A stretch of 64,000 nucleotides of DNA, taken from contig JAHBWV010000001.1 of the NCBI GenBank assembly GCA_019636845.1, positions 1,178,001-1,242,000 of the forward strand, given 5' to 3'. Shown piece by piece: positions 8,007-17,783 of this stretch. The DNA comes from Phycisphaeraceae bacterium. GTDB taxonomy: Bacteria > Planctomycetota > Phycisphaerae > Phycisphaerales > UBA1924. The notes below the pieces were generated by a model. It saw only the letters and a list, made by a program, of their open reading frames with translations, had not been told where the DNA came from and searched no databases. The stretch's first letter is position 1. Every line of letters starts with the position of its first letter. The translations under genes and the position numbers were made by a program.

Positions 8007-10096
8007 GAGGCCTCCATCTTGGCCGTGGCGGGGGGAGAGCCCTTCGAGGCGGCCGCGGGCCCAAGACTGAAGGTGGTGCTGTTGCCAAGCCACCGGAATA
8101 GATCATCGATCTGGGCGTAGTCCTTGTCGGCTTCGTCCTGGCTCAGGTGGCTCCAATCGACGATGGCCGAGCGCAACTTGTATTCATCGCTTCGCTTTCC
8201 GAACTGCCACCCGCTCACGAGTCGATCGGCCAGCCAGCGGTTGTGCTCCATCACCGCAAGGAGCTTGCGGGACTCTGGCGGCAACGTGAAGCCATCGAGC
8301 GTCTCGCTCGTGGGTCCACGCCTCACGACACAAAGGCCCACCGCCGCGAGCTTCACGGGAAGGTGCCCGGCGGCGGCCAGATTCGATCGACGCTCCCACA
8401 GCGGCAGATTGACAAAGTGCGTGTTTGCCTCCGGGGTCGAGTTGGAGCGGGTGCTTTCGGCAGCATGCACAGGCTGCGACTTGCTGGTCCGAGCGAGGTA
8501 CTGCATCGCCAGTTGCTCCGCGAGCGGGCGTTGTGCGCTGCTCGCCAGCGAGGTCAGCGCGCACATTCCGCCCGGCACGCCAAAGACCACCACTCCGGAT
8601 TGACGAACAAGCTCCGCCAACCTGGGACGCGACGGCACATAAGCAGCGACGGTCACACGACGCTGCGAGTCACCGGTCTGAGGTGCGGTGGTACACCGGG
8701 CGACCAGCTCAGCTTGGAGGTCGATCGCAGTTGTGCAGATCTCCTCATCATCGTCGCCGCAAACAACCACCACTGGCACCACCCCCGGTGCGTTGGCCAG
8801 CGCGACGATGCTCGAACGCACGTCCGGGCTCGACAATCCCCCTGTGTGCTCGGCAAATCCGCCGTTGACTGCGAAGGTCACACCCTGCGCCCGCTCGGAG
8901 GGATGGTCCGACTTCGAATTCCGAACACCGAATCCCCAGTCATCCTTCGCGGACTCCGGGTTCCACGGGTCGCGGATCTCGTTCGGAAAGAACCGAGGAT
9001 ACTGCCCATTGAACGATTCCACAGCCGCACGGTCATTTGGAGACACCAGAATCGTCATCCGGGTTCGCTTGCAGTTCTCGAAGTGAGCGCGATCAGCGAT
9101 CCGGACGGCTAGCCGTTGCGCGACTGGGCTCACTCCGACAATGACCACATGCAGCACTTGGTCCGTTGTTCGCGGGCGAAGAGGCATCAAGACCCTCGCC
9201 ACAACGTCATCCGCGGCCTGTTCTAGTATGTTAAAGCACTGGACATCGAGTGGCTGGCTATGGGCAGACGCCGGCCGAGCGACTGGCTCGAGCAACAGTG
9301 CGAGTTCGGGGCGTCGCAGGTGGATGCTGACCTGCGGTCGAGCCGCCTCGCTTGTAGGGAGAGCGTGAACGAGCTGGCGTAGGTCACAGGCCCCCTCGAT
9401 GTTGGCTTCATCCGAACCGGTGACAAAGTACACCTGGGCGGCACGTTCTGCGCGCACTCTTTCCAGGAGCTTCTCGTCCGTGGCGTCACCATGAATCACG
9501 ACAGCACCGAGTTCACGGCAGCGTTCGATGTGCTCGTTCGATGGGTTGGCATCGATCACGACGACATACGGCCGGGGAGGGTTACCCGCGGTCGAGCCGT
9601 TCGGTTCACGGAGGTGTCGCACGAGACCGAGCCCGGTTGCTCCAAGCCCACAGATGACGATGTGTCCGCGCTTGCGCCGCAGCAATGCCTGTTGGATTGA
9701 GTCGGCAAAGAGGCGAGTCAACGCCTCGAAGGCGACGAGCACAACTGTCGCCACGGCGCAGAGTCTGGAAGCCAGTATCCAGAAGTTCTGGTGCGGCTCG
9801 GCCGGCGCATTCAGAAAGAGGTGCTGGGATGCCAGATATACAGCGTCAACGAGCCTGATGGTCCAATTGCCCGCGTGAGTCGTGGCTCCCCCGCTTGAGT
9901 TAGGTTGCAGGAACCAGCCGACGGTACCAAATGCCAAGGTTGCCGCCGCTGTTCCCAACAAGATCGTGGCCTTCGCGCGTTTGCCACTCGGAACACGCCG
10001 CGGAACGCGATCGCCGAGGAAAGCCCACGTCACCATCGCGATCAATACTCCGCCGAGCGGGAGCAGTGCGATTTGGCTCAATTCATCAGTAGTCAT
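8003..10096 (-). CDS. Channel-like membrane protein with TrkA-N/RCK and C-terminal RyR domain
   Basis: 697 residues from ATG 10096; a GTG at 10129 is an alternative start. Hydrophobic segments lie near residues 9-28, 44-63 and 104-131. A pore-helix-like stretch (RLVDAVYLASQHLFLNA) precedes the last one, but no TVGYG-type selectivity filter is visible. Next is a TrkA-N/RCK Rossmann domain (HIVICGLGATGLGLVR, then VVVIDANPS and VIHGDAT). A second, weaker RCK-like unit starts with LHVVIVGVSPVAQRLAV. The end of the protein is a RyR domain (LAVMEHNRWLADRLVSGWQF, then DYAQIDDLFRWL). RyR-TrkA proteins have been noted by comparative genomics in nucleotide-centred conflict neighbourhoods. A ligand-gated ion leak is a reasonable role. 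The gene precedes and overlaps the SLOG gene. Confidence 0.8.
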   Translation of the reverse strand: MTTDELSQIALLPLGGVLIAMVTWAFLGDRVPRRVPSGKRAKATILLGTAAATLAFGTVGWFLQPNSSGGATTHAGNWTIRLVDAVYLASQHLFLNAPAEPHQNFWILASRLCAVATVVLVAFEALTRLFADSIQQALLRRKRGHIVICGLGATGLGLVRHLREPNGSTAGNPPRPYVVVIDANPSNEHIERCRELGAVVIHGDATDEKLLERVRAERAAQVYFVTGSDEANIEGACDLRQLVHALPTSEAARPQVSIHLRRPELALLLEPVARPASAHSQPLDVQCFNILEQAADDVVARVLMPLRPRTTDQVLHVVIVGVSPVAQRLAVRIADRAHFENCKRTRMTILVSPNDRAAVESFNGQYPRFFPNEIRDPWNPESAKDDWGFGVRNSKSDHPSERAQGVTFAVNGGFAEHTGGLSSPDVRSSIVALANAPGVVPVVVVCGDDDEEICTTAIDLQAELVARCTTAPQTGDSQRRVTVAAYVPSRPRLAELVRQSGVVVFGVPGGMCALTSLASSAQRPLAEQLAMQYLARTSKSQPVHAAESTRSNSTPEANTHFVNLPLWERRSNLAAAGHLPVKLAAVGLCVVRRGPTSETLDGFTLPPESRKLLAVMEHNRWLADRLVSGWQFGKRSDEYKLRSAIVDWSHLSQDEADKDYAQIDDLFRWLGNSTTFSLGPAAASKGSPPATAKMEAS

Positions 10097-10294
10097 TGGG
10101 CGGTGTATCTCAGAGGCGGGAACAGTCACACAACGGACACATCGTACGGCTGGCTCAGTCTGAGAGTGGGAGAGCTAGTCTGGAGGGTCTCACCAGCAAC
10201 CGGTCCCCCGCAGTAGTGACGATGGATTCCTGTGGGCCCTATAGGTTCCGGAGATTCTTCGTGACCCGTCGAGGTTCCGTTCTGGCCGGGCAAG

Positions 10295-13200
10295 CTATGG
10301 ACATGGACGCGCTTCCATGGCGATGCCAAGCTTGCCGCGTACAGCGGCGACCTCAATCGTGCGGTCACCTCGCCGGACGAGAAGCTGGAAGGTATCGCGC
10401 ACCGCCAGATCGATTAGCTCACTCAGTTGAGAACTAGCACACAGCCGGTGATCGTCAAATCTGACAAGCACGTCACCTGGCAGCAGCCCCAACGATTGTG
10501 CTTGGCTTCCAGCCACAACTCGCTGAATCACCACTTCAGAGCACGCCGGCCGTCCGAATGTGTCGAGTGCACTCCAGGTTGGAAGCGCAGCCCCATTCGC
10601 CATCGTCCGCGTGAGTCGCGCCCAGCCGGATGGTCCCGTCGCTGGACGATCTACAGTATCGCTGTACGCTCTCTCACGCAGCGCAAGGCCATCAAAGCTC
10701 TGAACGAATCGATGGAAGCCTCGCGTCCCGTTTGTCGGACAATCGGCAAGGTCAAAGCGTCGTTCAGAGACGAGTCGGTCCCGCCAGTCGTACTCACTGA
10801 CAAGACGGGCGACCCCGTCCTCATTGAGAACGGGGCGGCCCTCGGCGTCTAGAAAACGGATGTCAACCGAATTGCCGCGGCCATCGAGTTGGTGAACCGC
10901 TCGAACGACGGTTGGCGGCTTGTCCGACCCTTGCGGCGATGCGAACAGGAACGTCCTCTCCAGTGCACGCGATCCGGCGTCAAATGTGGTCTCCACGGCA
11001 TACGCACCGCCATCCGCAAGCGGTGTCGGGTTATCCTCGGCGTCGAAGTACTCCTCTTTGACCGGGTTGCCACGCTGGTCGCGCGTATATCTCAGTTTCG
11101 CGTACCCAAGCGAGTTCACGACCGGGTTTCCGGCGAGGTCGATCGATAGCAGTTCCAGTGGCTGCTGGCTTTCACCATATCGGGCTCTTAGTCCCGCCGA
11201 TCCTTGGTAGCCGAGCATGGGCTCACCGGCTGTGTCCAAGTAACGTTCTTCGATCACGCGCCCCTTGTCATCTAGGCTGCGACGCACGAGGAACGCATCG
11301 AGTGAGCCGCGCGTTGGCGCTCCACTCGTATCTTCATATCGTTCGAGGCTCGTGCGATCCTGATCGTTGTATGACGTAACCACCGCCGCGCATGACTGAG
11401 TTCTGTGGCGCACCGGCTTTCCGTCCGCATTGAAGTACGACGATCGGAGTCGTCGACCCTTTGAGTCGAGTGTGACAACATATCGCGCAGCCCCGTCCTT
11501 ATCCGGAACGAGTCGGCCATCGATCCCCAGACAGCTGGTCTCGACCGTGCTGGCCTGATCATCACGAGCGGTCACGAGGGCCGCGATTCCGGACAAGTCT
11601 GCTGCGGGCAGGGAGACGGTGTTAAGGTATCTGGTTTCAGTGAGCCGCCCGCGGCTGTCGTAGGTGTACTTGGCGCTGACATAACCGTCTGGTCCGGCGG
11701 CCGGACGATCGTCCGCATCAGTGTACTTCAGCTCGAGAATACGGTTGCCTGAGTCGAAGCGGCGGGTAACCAGGACGATGTCGCCCTTCGATCGTTCGCC
11801 CCAGAGTTCCCGAGCGACAGTTGTCTCCTTCGCAGCTCCTTTGTCATCGAACAGCACCGTGGTCCGAATCGGCGACGACCCCTCCTTCTTGCGCGGAGCC
11901 GCGAGGGGAAGCGTGTAGAACATCTGCTCTTCGACGGCGGCCTTGGAGTTGCCGTACCTCGTAGTAAGCCGATAAGGCACATCCGCACTCACCAACGGCT
12001 CGCCGTTGACACCGAAGACTAACAATTCAATCTGTCGCCCATTCTGGTCGTAAGTCATTCTTGAACTGGCGAACCCGTACAAAGACGCGATCGGCTTGAG
12101 GTCGGGGCCGAAGCACGCCACGAACACCGGATTCCCGTTGACGTCGTTCTCGATTCGATCAACGGCGTGCCCAAGCGGACCGATGGTCAGGCGTCCCTCG
12201 CGATCAAGGTATTCCGTGCCGATCTGACGTCCTGCTCCATCGAGGAGTTGCTTCTCGAGGACGGCAGGAGCCTCGGCGGTTGGCAGAGCGATCACGTAGT
12301 TGTTCTCACCGCCGATGGTGTTGCCAGATCCGTCGAAACGGGTAATCACTCGGCGGCTGACACGGTCGACGAACTGTGCGGCGTCCAGTTCGGGATCCAT
12401 GAACAAAAGCGTCGTTTGGCGAACAACAGCAGAATCGGTATACTCCATGACTTCAGTGTGCGGGTAAATCTTGCTTGCGAGCAGGGCACCTTTGGCATCA
12501 AAACGACTGCGTCTTTCGATATCACCGCGGGCGTTGTAGCGAACTGTAAAGCGAGCGACCCCGTCGGCAGGGTCCACGATCAATCGATCATCAGGATCCC
12601 ATCGGGCCTCTTCCAAAGGTTGTCCTCGTTGGTTGTACACAAGTGTCCGGCGAGCATACCCAGCGGTTCCGATTACCAGTTGGCCCGTGGTGCCCAAGTA
12701 TTTGACTTCTAGCACGCGGCCCTCACCGTCTGTGCGCTGGGTCCTTCGAGCCCAACCTCCAGGGCCGGTGACCAAAGCGCCGTCAGCACCAAAGCACGAT
12801 GCTTCAATCACAACGCCGCTCTCGTCGTATAGGCGTGTCACACGCGCGACCCCTTCGGCACCGGTGACCGGCTCACCGCGCTCGCTCCAGAACGCCTCCT
12901 CAACGATGTTCCCCTGATCGTCATAAGCCAACGTACGTCGTGCGTATCCGAGGAGAGGCCGGTCAACGCGGATGAGATTGCCGTCGGCTCCGAAGTAGGT
13001 CGATTCCGCGAGACGTCCGGCCCGATCGTACCGCAGGGTCATCCGTGCGAAGCCAGCGGCGACAATGTCCGGCGCCCCGTCTGGGGCAAAGAGGGCCATT
13101 TCGATCACACGCCCATGATCGTCATACTGAGTGACCTGCCTCGCAACACCCTCCGGTCCTCTTATCGCTTTCCCATCCGCACCGAAAAACGCAGCATCGG

Positions 13201-16200
13201 TGACGTTGCCGAGGCGGTCGTACGCCATACGCGAACTTGCAAATCCGACCGTCGAGACGATCGGCCTCCCATCCACGCCCTCAAAGTGCTGTTCTATCAC
13301 GTTCCCGCGATCGTCATACGCGTGACGGACTAGGTGGACATTCTCCGCGTCGAGTACGGGCCTCCCGGTGACATCGAAGTATGCCTCTTCGACTGGCCTG
13401 GACATCGCATCGAATTGCGTGCTTGCGCGGTGGATGTGAGCGTTTGAGAGCGTAGGTTTGCCATTGACGCCGAAAAACGCTTGTTCAATGCGATTGCCGC
13501 GATCGTCGTACGCCACTCGCCTGATCGCGACGTCGTCGTTGTTCTTGGTCTGCCTTCCATCGTTGCCGTAGTACCGCTCTTCAACGACGAGATTGCGATC
13601 ATCGTAGAGGCGGACACGCCGGGCGACGCGGTCCCCACCCCCGGCGACCGCCTCGCCAGCAACGCCAAATGTGGCGGACTCGGTGATGTTGCCGCGGTCG
13701 TCATATGTAATGTCAATCCTTGCAAAAGCGTGTGTCTTGTGAAGCACGGGCTTGCCGTCCACCCCGAACAGGCGCATGGATGTGTTCCTGTTGCGCTGGT
13801 CGTAGTCTGTACGCAAGGTCGCCGCTCCGTCGATATCCGCACGTGGCCGATAGTCCACGCCGTAATGCCTCGTAACGATCTGATTCCCGCGTGCATCGTA
13901 CTCGCGGACAACTCTCGCACGTCCGTTCTTGTCAAGCGATGGAAAGCCGTCAATACCGAGGTGATCTGTGCGAAGAGTGCGGCCTAGATCGTCGTACTCG
14001 CGATGTACCCGGGCGACGCGGTCGCCATAGTCACTGTTGGTCGTTGGCGCGCCGCGCACGTCAAAGAAAGCAATATCCTCGAGATTGCCGCGATTATCGA
14101 ATGACTGGGTGTACTTCGCGTAGCCGTTCTTGCGAGCGACGGGACTACCATCAACGCCCATATACGCTCGCGCGATGAGTTGACCGCGCTCGTTGTACTG
14201 ACTTTCCACGCTCGCAAAGCCGTCGCGATGGAGGGCGGGTTCTTGATCAACACCGACATGGCTGGCGCGAATCTCGTTGCCCCGCTCGTCGTAAGCGTAG
14301 TCCGTGCCCGAAATCCCATGCTCGTCAACCGTCAAAAGCCCATCGATACCGAATACTCGACGAGACAACACCCGGTGACTCCCGTCAAATGTCTGAGCAA
14401 TCAAATGGCCTCCACTCGTACTGAGGCACGGTTTACCATGCACGTCCAGGTTCCGGCTCGTCAGCATGTTTCCGCGGACGTCGTAGGTGAATTCAATCGT
14501 GGCGTAGCCGTACTGCGTGTTCACCGGCATGCCATCGGTTCCGTACGAACTGATTGTGATCGGATTACCACGACCGTCGCACACGCTTTCAATGCGGGCA
14601 TAACCGCCGCTGCGAAGCGTCGGCGCGCCGTCGGGCCCGAACACCGACCAGTTCGTGATAAAACCGCGATCGTCGAACTTCGCGTGAAAGCGCGAATAGC
14701 CATCGCGATGTCTGACCGGCGAGCCATCGGTGCCCGCATACTCACCTCCGTTCCAGTTTCCCCGACCGTCATACGAGAACACTGCAGAGGCATAGCCGTC
14801 ATTGTGATATACTAAACGGCCCTCACCGTCGATACATCGCCGAACTACTTCGTTGCCAGAAGCGTCGTACTCGTAAGTCAGCCTTGCCGGACCGTCCGGA
14901 CCGGGGACGGGCTTTCCTTCGCCGTCGAAATAAGCCCGTGCCACGACGGAACCCAGTGCATCGCGATCCTCGTCGACTCTCCCAACGCCCTTTCGATCTG
15001 GCAGTGGTGTCCCCGACGCGTCGAGGTGGATGGTGCGGACGATCAGGCCGCGGGCGTTGTACTCGAACTGTTTCCCGAACACCCCCGATGCGTCGGCCAC
15101 GGCGCTGCCGTAGGAATTGCGGAAGAGCAGCGAGTGGGTCAGCCCGTCGACGGCGAAATACACTTGATACGCTGTAATGTCGGAACGCCGCATGTCCTCG
15201 CGGTCCGTCGGTGCCGTGAGAAGTGCCTGCGCGAACTCACCCTGTGACTGGAAGTTGATGGCGCATCCCCGAAGTCCCTTCTCGTCGGGTGCGCCATGCC
15301 TCGAGAACGCTCGCTGCTGAACCAGCCGGCCATTGCGGTCCTTCAGTACCAGCCTTTCAAGCGAGCCGTCCTCGCGGTATCCGATTTCGGTGATCGAGGC
15401 GTTGGCGTTCAAGGAGTCATCGACGGGGCGACCCGCGCTGTTGACCCGTTCGACCCGCCGTGTCTTGTAACCCCGATACTCGAACCGGAAGCTAATCTCG
15501 CGTGCCGAGCGCTGCGCCTCGCTGAGTTGCGATACACCCTCTGGAACACCCCATCGATCGGTCGTGAACGCGTAATACCGAACCTTGAGCCGGCGATAAT
15601 CCCACGTACCCAGCCCAGCAAGAAAGAGCACCAACACCAATACGCCAACAACCCACTGCTTGATGCGATCCCGTTTGGCCTGCCGCTTTGCAAAGGCATC
15701 GAACCCGAAGCCGGTCACGCCTGCGACTGCCTTTAGGCAAGCCGTCTTCCAACCATCCCCATTCGGGCGAGCATCGCCCGCGATCGGCTCGACCCGTTGA
15801 TCTGAGAGCAAGCCGTCAGGGCCGATTCGATAGCGAAGCGCCGGAGGGAAGCATTCACTTGCAGACCGAATAGGTTCATCGGAGGCGTTTGGCTCTCCAT
15901 CCGCGATGATCGCAAAGATCCGGTCTTCGCGGCCTAGTGATTTGAAGAAGCGGATTTCCTCGTTGACCCAGCGCGACCCGGCTGCACTAGGAGTGCAGAG
16001 CACGATGAGGTACTTTGACGCGCGGAGTGCATCTTCAATCGCCGAACCCAGGTCGGCAGAAAGCGGTAACTCCTCGCGGTCACGGAAAATCGGAAACAGC
16101 CTGCGGGGTACCGGACCGTCACGGCCTGGACGACCGGCAATCGATCGGGGAATCCTATAGGATTCCAAGAATGCGTGGAGTCGCTTAGCATCTCTTGCGT

Positions 16201-16252
16201 TCTTGCTCGAGTATGAGATGAATGCCCAGTATCGTGCATCCGTCAGCGGCAT
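10295..16252 (-). CDS. Giant TIR-transmembrane-YD-like repeat-PDZ protein
   Basis: 1985 residues, with AAGGAG placed six bases before ATG 16252. Residues ~7-150 are a TIR domain (YWAFISYSSKNARDAKRL, FRDREELP, YLIVLCTPSAAGSRWVNEEI; Glu98/Glu99 sit at the NADase position). A single membrane helix follows at ~200-217 (WVVGVLVLVLFLAGLGTW). Residues ~260-1890 are a solenoid of a ~32-residue unit with consensus YDDRGN-x6-8-FGVDGKP-x5-G-x-A, which I estimate at about 45 copies, some interrupted. It resembles RHS/YD or YwqK-type repeats. The last ~85 residues are a PDZ domain (GLLPGDVLVRFDDHRL). With the TIR domain cytoplasmic, the repeats and PDZ would lie outside, so this could be a transmembrane sensor. 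Confidence 0.8.
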   Translation of the reverse strand: MPLTDARYWAFISYSSKNARDAKRLHAFLESYRIPRSIAGRPGRDGPVPRRLFPIFRDREELPLSADLGSAIEDALRASKYLIVLCTPSAAGSRWVNEEIRFFKSLGREDRIFAIIADGEPNASDEPIRSASECFPPALRYRIGPDGLLSDQRVEPIAGDARPNGDGWKTACLKAVAGVTGFGFDAFAKRQAKRDRIKQWVVGVLVLVLFLAGLGTWDYRRLKVRYYAFTTDRWGVPEGVSQLSEAQRSAREISFRFEYRGYKTRRVERVNSAGRPVDDSLNANASITEIGYREDGSLERLVLKDRNGRLVQQRAFSRHGAPDEKGLRGCAINFQSQGEFAQALLTAPTDREDMRRSDITAYQVYFAVDGLTHSLLFRNSYGSAVADASGVFGKQFEYNARGLIVRTIHLDASGTPLPDRKGVGRVDEDRDALGSVVARAYFDGEGKPVPGPDGPARLTYEYDASGNEVVRRCIDGEGRLVYHNDGYASAVFSYDGRGNWNGGEYAGTDGSPVRHRDGYSRFHAKFDDRGFITNWSVFGPDGAPTLRSGGYARIESVCDGRGNPITISSYGTDGMPVNTQYGYATIEFTYDVRGNMLTSRNLDVHGKPCLSTSGGHLIAQTFDGSHRVLSRRVFGIDGLLTVDEHGISGTDYAYDERGNEIRASHVGVDQEPALHRDGFASVESQYNERGQLIARAYMGVDGSPVARKNGYAKYTQSFDNRGNLEDIAFFDVRGAPTTNSDYGDRVARVHREYDDLGRTLRTDHLGIDGFPSLDKNGRARVVREYDARGNQIVTRHYGVDYRPRADIDGAATLRTDYDQRNRNTSMRLFGVDGKPVLHKTHAFARIDITYDDRGNITESATFGVAGEAVAGGGDRVARRVRLYDDRNLVVEERYYGNDGRQTKNNDDVAIRRVAYDDRGNRIEQAFFGVNGKPTLSNAHIHRASTQFDAMSRPVEEAYFDVTGRPVLDAENVHLVRHAYDDRGNVIEQHFEGVDGRPIVSTVGFASSRMAYDRLGNVTDAAFFGADGKAIRGPEGVARQVTQYDDHGRVIEMALFAPDGAPDIVAAGFARMTLRYDRAGRLAESTYFGADGNLIRVDRPLLGYARRTLAYDDQGNIVEEAFWSERGEPVTGAEGVARVTRLYDESGVVIEASCFGADGALVTGPGGWARRTQRTDGEGRVLEVKYLGTTGQLVIGTAGYARRTLVYNQRGQPLEEARWDPDDRLIVDPADGVARFTVRYNARGDIERRSRFDAKGALLASKIYPHTEVMEYTDSAVVRQTTLLFMDPELDAAQFVDRVSRRVITRFDGSGNTIGGENNYVIALPTAEAPAVLEKQLLDGAGRQIGTEYLDREGRLTIGPLGHAVDRIENDVNGNPVFVACFGPDLKPIASLYGFASSRMTYDQNGRQIELLVFGVNGEPLVSADVPYRLTTRYGNSKAAVEEQMFYTLPLAAPRKKEGSSPIRTTVLFDDKGAAKETTVARELWGERSKGDIVLVTRRFDSGNRILELKYTDADDRPAAGPDGYVSAKYTYDSRGRLTETRYLNTVSLPAADLSGIAALVTARDDQASTVETSCLGIDGRLVPDKDGAARYVVTLDSKGRRLRSSYFNADGKPVRHRTQSCAAVVTSYNDQDRTSLERYEDTSGAPTRGSLDAFLVRRSLDDKGRVIEERYLDTAGEPMLGYQGSAGLRARYGESQQPLELLSIDLAGNPVVNSLGYAKLRYTRDQRGNPVKEEYFDAEDNPTPLADGGAYAVETTFDAGSRALERTFLFASPQGSDKPPTVVRAVHQLDGRGNSVDIRFLDAEGRPVLNEDGVARLVSEYDWRDRLVSERRFDLADCPTNGTRGFHRFVQSFDGLALRERAYSDTVDRPATGPSGWARLTRTMANGAALPTWSALDTFGRPACSEVVIQRVVAGSQAQSLGLLPGDVLVRFDDHRLCASSQLSELIDLAVRDTFQLLVRRGDRTIEVAAVRGKLGIAMEARPCP

Positions 16253-16343
16253 GCCAACTCCTTACTTGGTTCGCATTGTGCTCCAATGCTTCACGCTGGC
16301 GGACTGCCAGGTCCTCTAGCCACAAGTGGCACCGAGACTGTGA

Positions 16344-16739
16344 CTACTGATTGCCTAAGGGCGCAATCGCGGCGTGTACAGCTTTCCAGTCCAAGCCGAT
16401 CATGCTGGTATCATGAGCGACACCGTGCGGCAGGGAGGAACCATACTTGAACGCTTGCAGGTAGACGATTGGCTTGTGGCGCTGAATCGCCATTTGAACC
16501 TCGGCAATCACGCCCTTAGCAGAGTGCGTGTTCTTGCCGCAGATAACAAGCACCGCCTTGGCTGAGTCGATCGCCTTGGCCGCGTCCGCTTGCCACCGAT
16601 GATCGGTAACTGCACCCGGCAATGAAACGTCCTTGATCCAGATAGGGCATTGTTCGCCCGCCCACTCCGCAACGAGTCGGTTCTTTGTGGCCAGATCGTG
16701 CTCGTAGTCGAAGCTCAAGAACACTGGTGTGCGATTCAT
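16344..16739 (-). CDS. Small TIR-like protein of the ThsB (MTH538) type
   Basis: 131 residues from ATG 16739, chosen because GGAGG lies eight bases upstream; a GTG at 16754 is in frame but overlaps that site. The product opens with PVFLSFDYEHDLATKNRL, the beta-A motif of ThsB/MTH538-type TIR-like domains, and continues with AKAVLVICGKNTHSAKGVIAEV, where the final Glu matches the catalytic helix. Thoeris ThsB proteins make a cyclic ADP-ribose isomer that activates a SLOG-containing effector. It is the first gene of the minus-strand island cluster, 91 bases ahead of the giant TIR gene. Confidence 0.75.
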   Translation of the reverse strand: MNRTPVFLSFDYEHDLATKNRLVAEWAGEQCPIWIKDVSLPGAVTDHRWQADAAKAIDSAKAVLVICGKNTHSAKGVIAEVQMAIQRHKPIVYLQAFKYGSSLPHGVAHDTSMIGLDWKAVHAAIAPLGNQ

Positions 16740-16787
16740 CGAATACACCTCCACGGATCCGATTGGTTCGGTCGGCGCAACTGTAGG

Positions 16788-16812
16788 GTGCGACGGCGTT
16801 GCCGTCGTCGCA
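16788..16812. promoter_or_regulatory. GC-rich inverted repeat upstream of the island cluster
   Basis: gtgcgacgg and ccgtcgtcgcac form a near-perfect inverted repeat about 50 bases upstream of the first cluster gene. It has no T-run on either side, so an operator is more likely than an intrinsic terminator. No regulator gene is adjacent. Confidence 0.35.
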
Positions 16813-17710
16813 CGTTAACAGGTCCATTCGGGCCAGATCCCCATGCTGTTCGAAGAGAATCGGTTCGCAACCGTTGTGAATACGGAGTTCTGAGTAAGGC
16901 CTCCTAATGCGCCTGATCTGCCCCGGAACCTGATCCACCAACTATGAGAGTCCCGATGGGCCGCGCGCGGCAAGGCCCCGGAGACTCTGGACCATGAAGC
17001 GGACAAGACGGTCGGCGGAGCAGGTCGCGACCAAACTGCGTGAGGCCGACGCCATGTTCGCGGCGGGCAGAGGGAGGTGCTGGTTGTGCAGGCACCGGCC
17101 GTCAATGTCGGCACCAGCGGAGCCGCGGAACGGGCAACAGACTCTTCAATGTCGCCTTCGCAGTGGACCGGCTATACCGGTTGATCTGTGAGAAATGGCG
17201 CGACGGATCTCGCGTTGGCGGAAATGTCGGACCGTCTTCGCCCGACACGGCATAACAGATTGCAGAACAAGAGGTTGCGCGTATTTTGGCACCGGCCAAC
17301 CATGACAAATCCGCCACCAGAATGTGGACATTTCATGACATCACGTCACCTTCTCCACAGATACGAACTCCCCGATCCCACTTCCCTCTCCGCTTGTCCG
17401 TCTTGTGATGTAACCGGCCCCCGACCTTATCGAGGCGGGGTATGAACCGCCGAGTGCGTAGAGCGTACACGCGGACGGTGAGCGGCTTTCCTCTTCCGCG
17501 TGACCTTGGCGATGAGTCTGTATCAGTCATCAGCGCCATCTCGCTGAAGTGGGGCTCATGCTTGGCTTGTCCGGGGGGCTGCAACATCACGTGGATGGTC
17601 GCGACCGGCGGGACAAAGGCCGCGTCGGTCGCGATCACTCGGCTCTGCGATGGAGGTGGGGGGGCTGAGAATGAAGCGACCTCCGGCGGATGCCAGAGGT
17701 CGTTGCGGAA
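16813..17710. other. Island edge: degraded non-coding DNA
   Basis: About 900 bases between the cluster and tRNA-Lys. Apart from an IS3-type OrfA start I find no frame with convincing protein content on either strand. It looks like decayed mobile-element DNA at the island boundary. Confidence 0.5.
16915..17100 (+). mobile_element. IS3-family remnant (OrfA N-terminus only)
   Basis: The frame starting at 16994 encodes KRTRRSAEQVATKLREADAM, the typical N-terminal helix of IS3-family OrfA. Similarity ends after about 26 codons; the helix-turn-helix recognition region and OrfB are absent. A TG-starting sequence at 16915 could be the left terminal inverted repeat, but the right end is not found. 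It is a dead fragment. Confidence 0.55.

Positions 17711-17783
<73 letters not shown>

Noticed and set aside
8147-9112. 321-codon plus-strand frame within the RyR-channel gene
   Set aside because: It has no recognised domain and opposes a protein with clear TrkA-N and RyR motifs.
17333-17638. 101-codon minus-strand frame between the IS3 remnant and tRNA-Lys
   Set aside because: It has no ribosome site, no recognised motif and Arg-rich composition like non-coding high-GC DNA.
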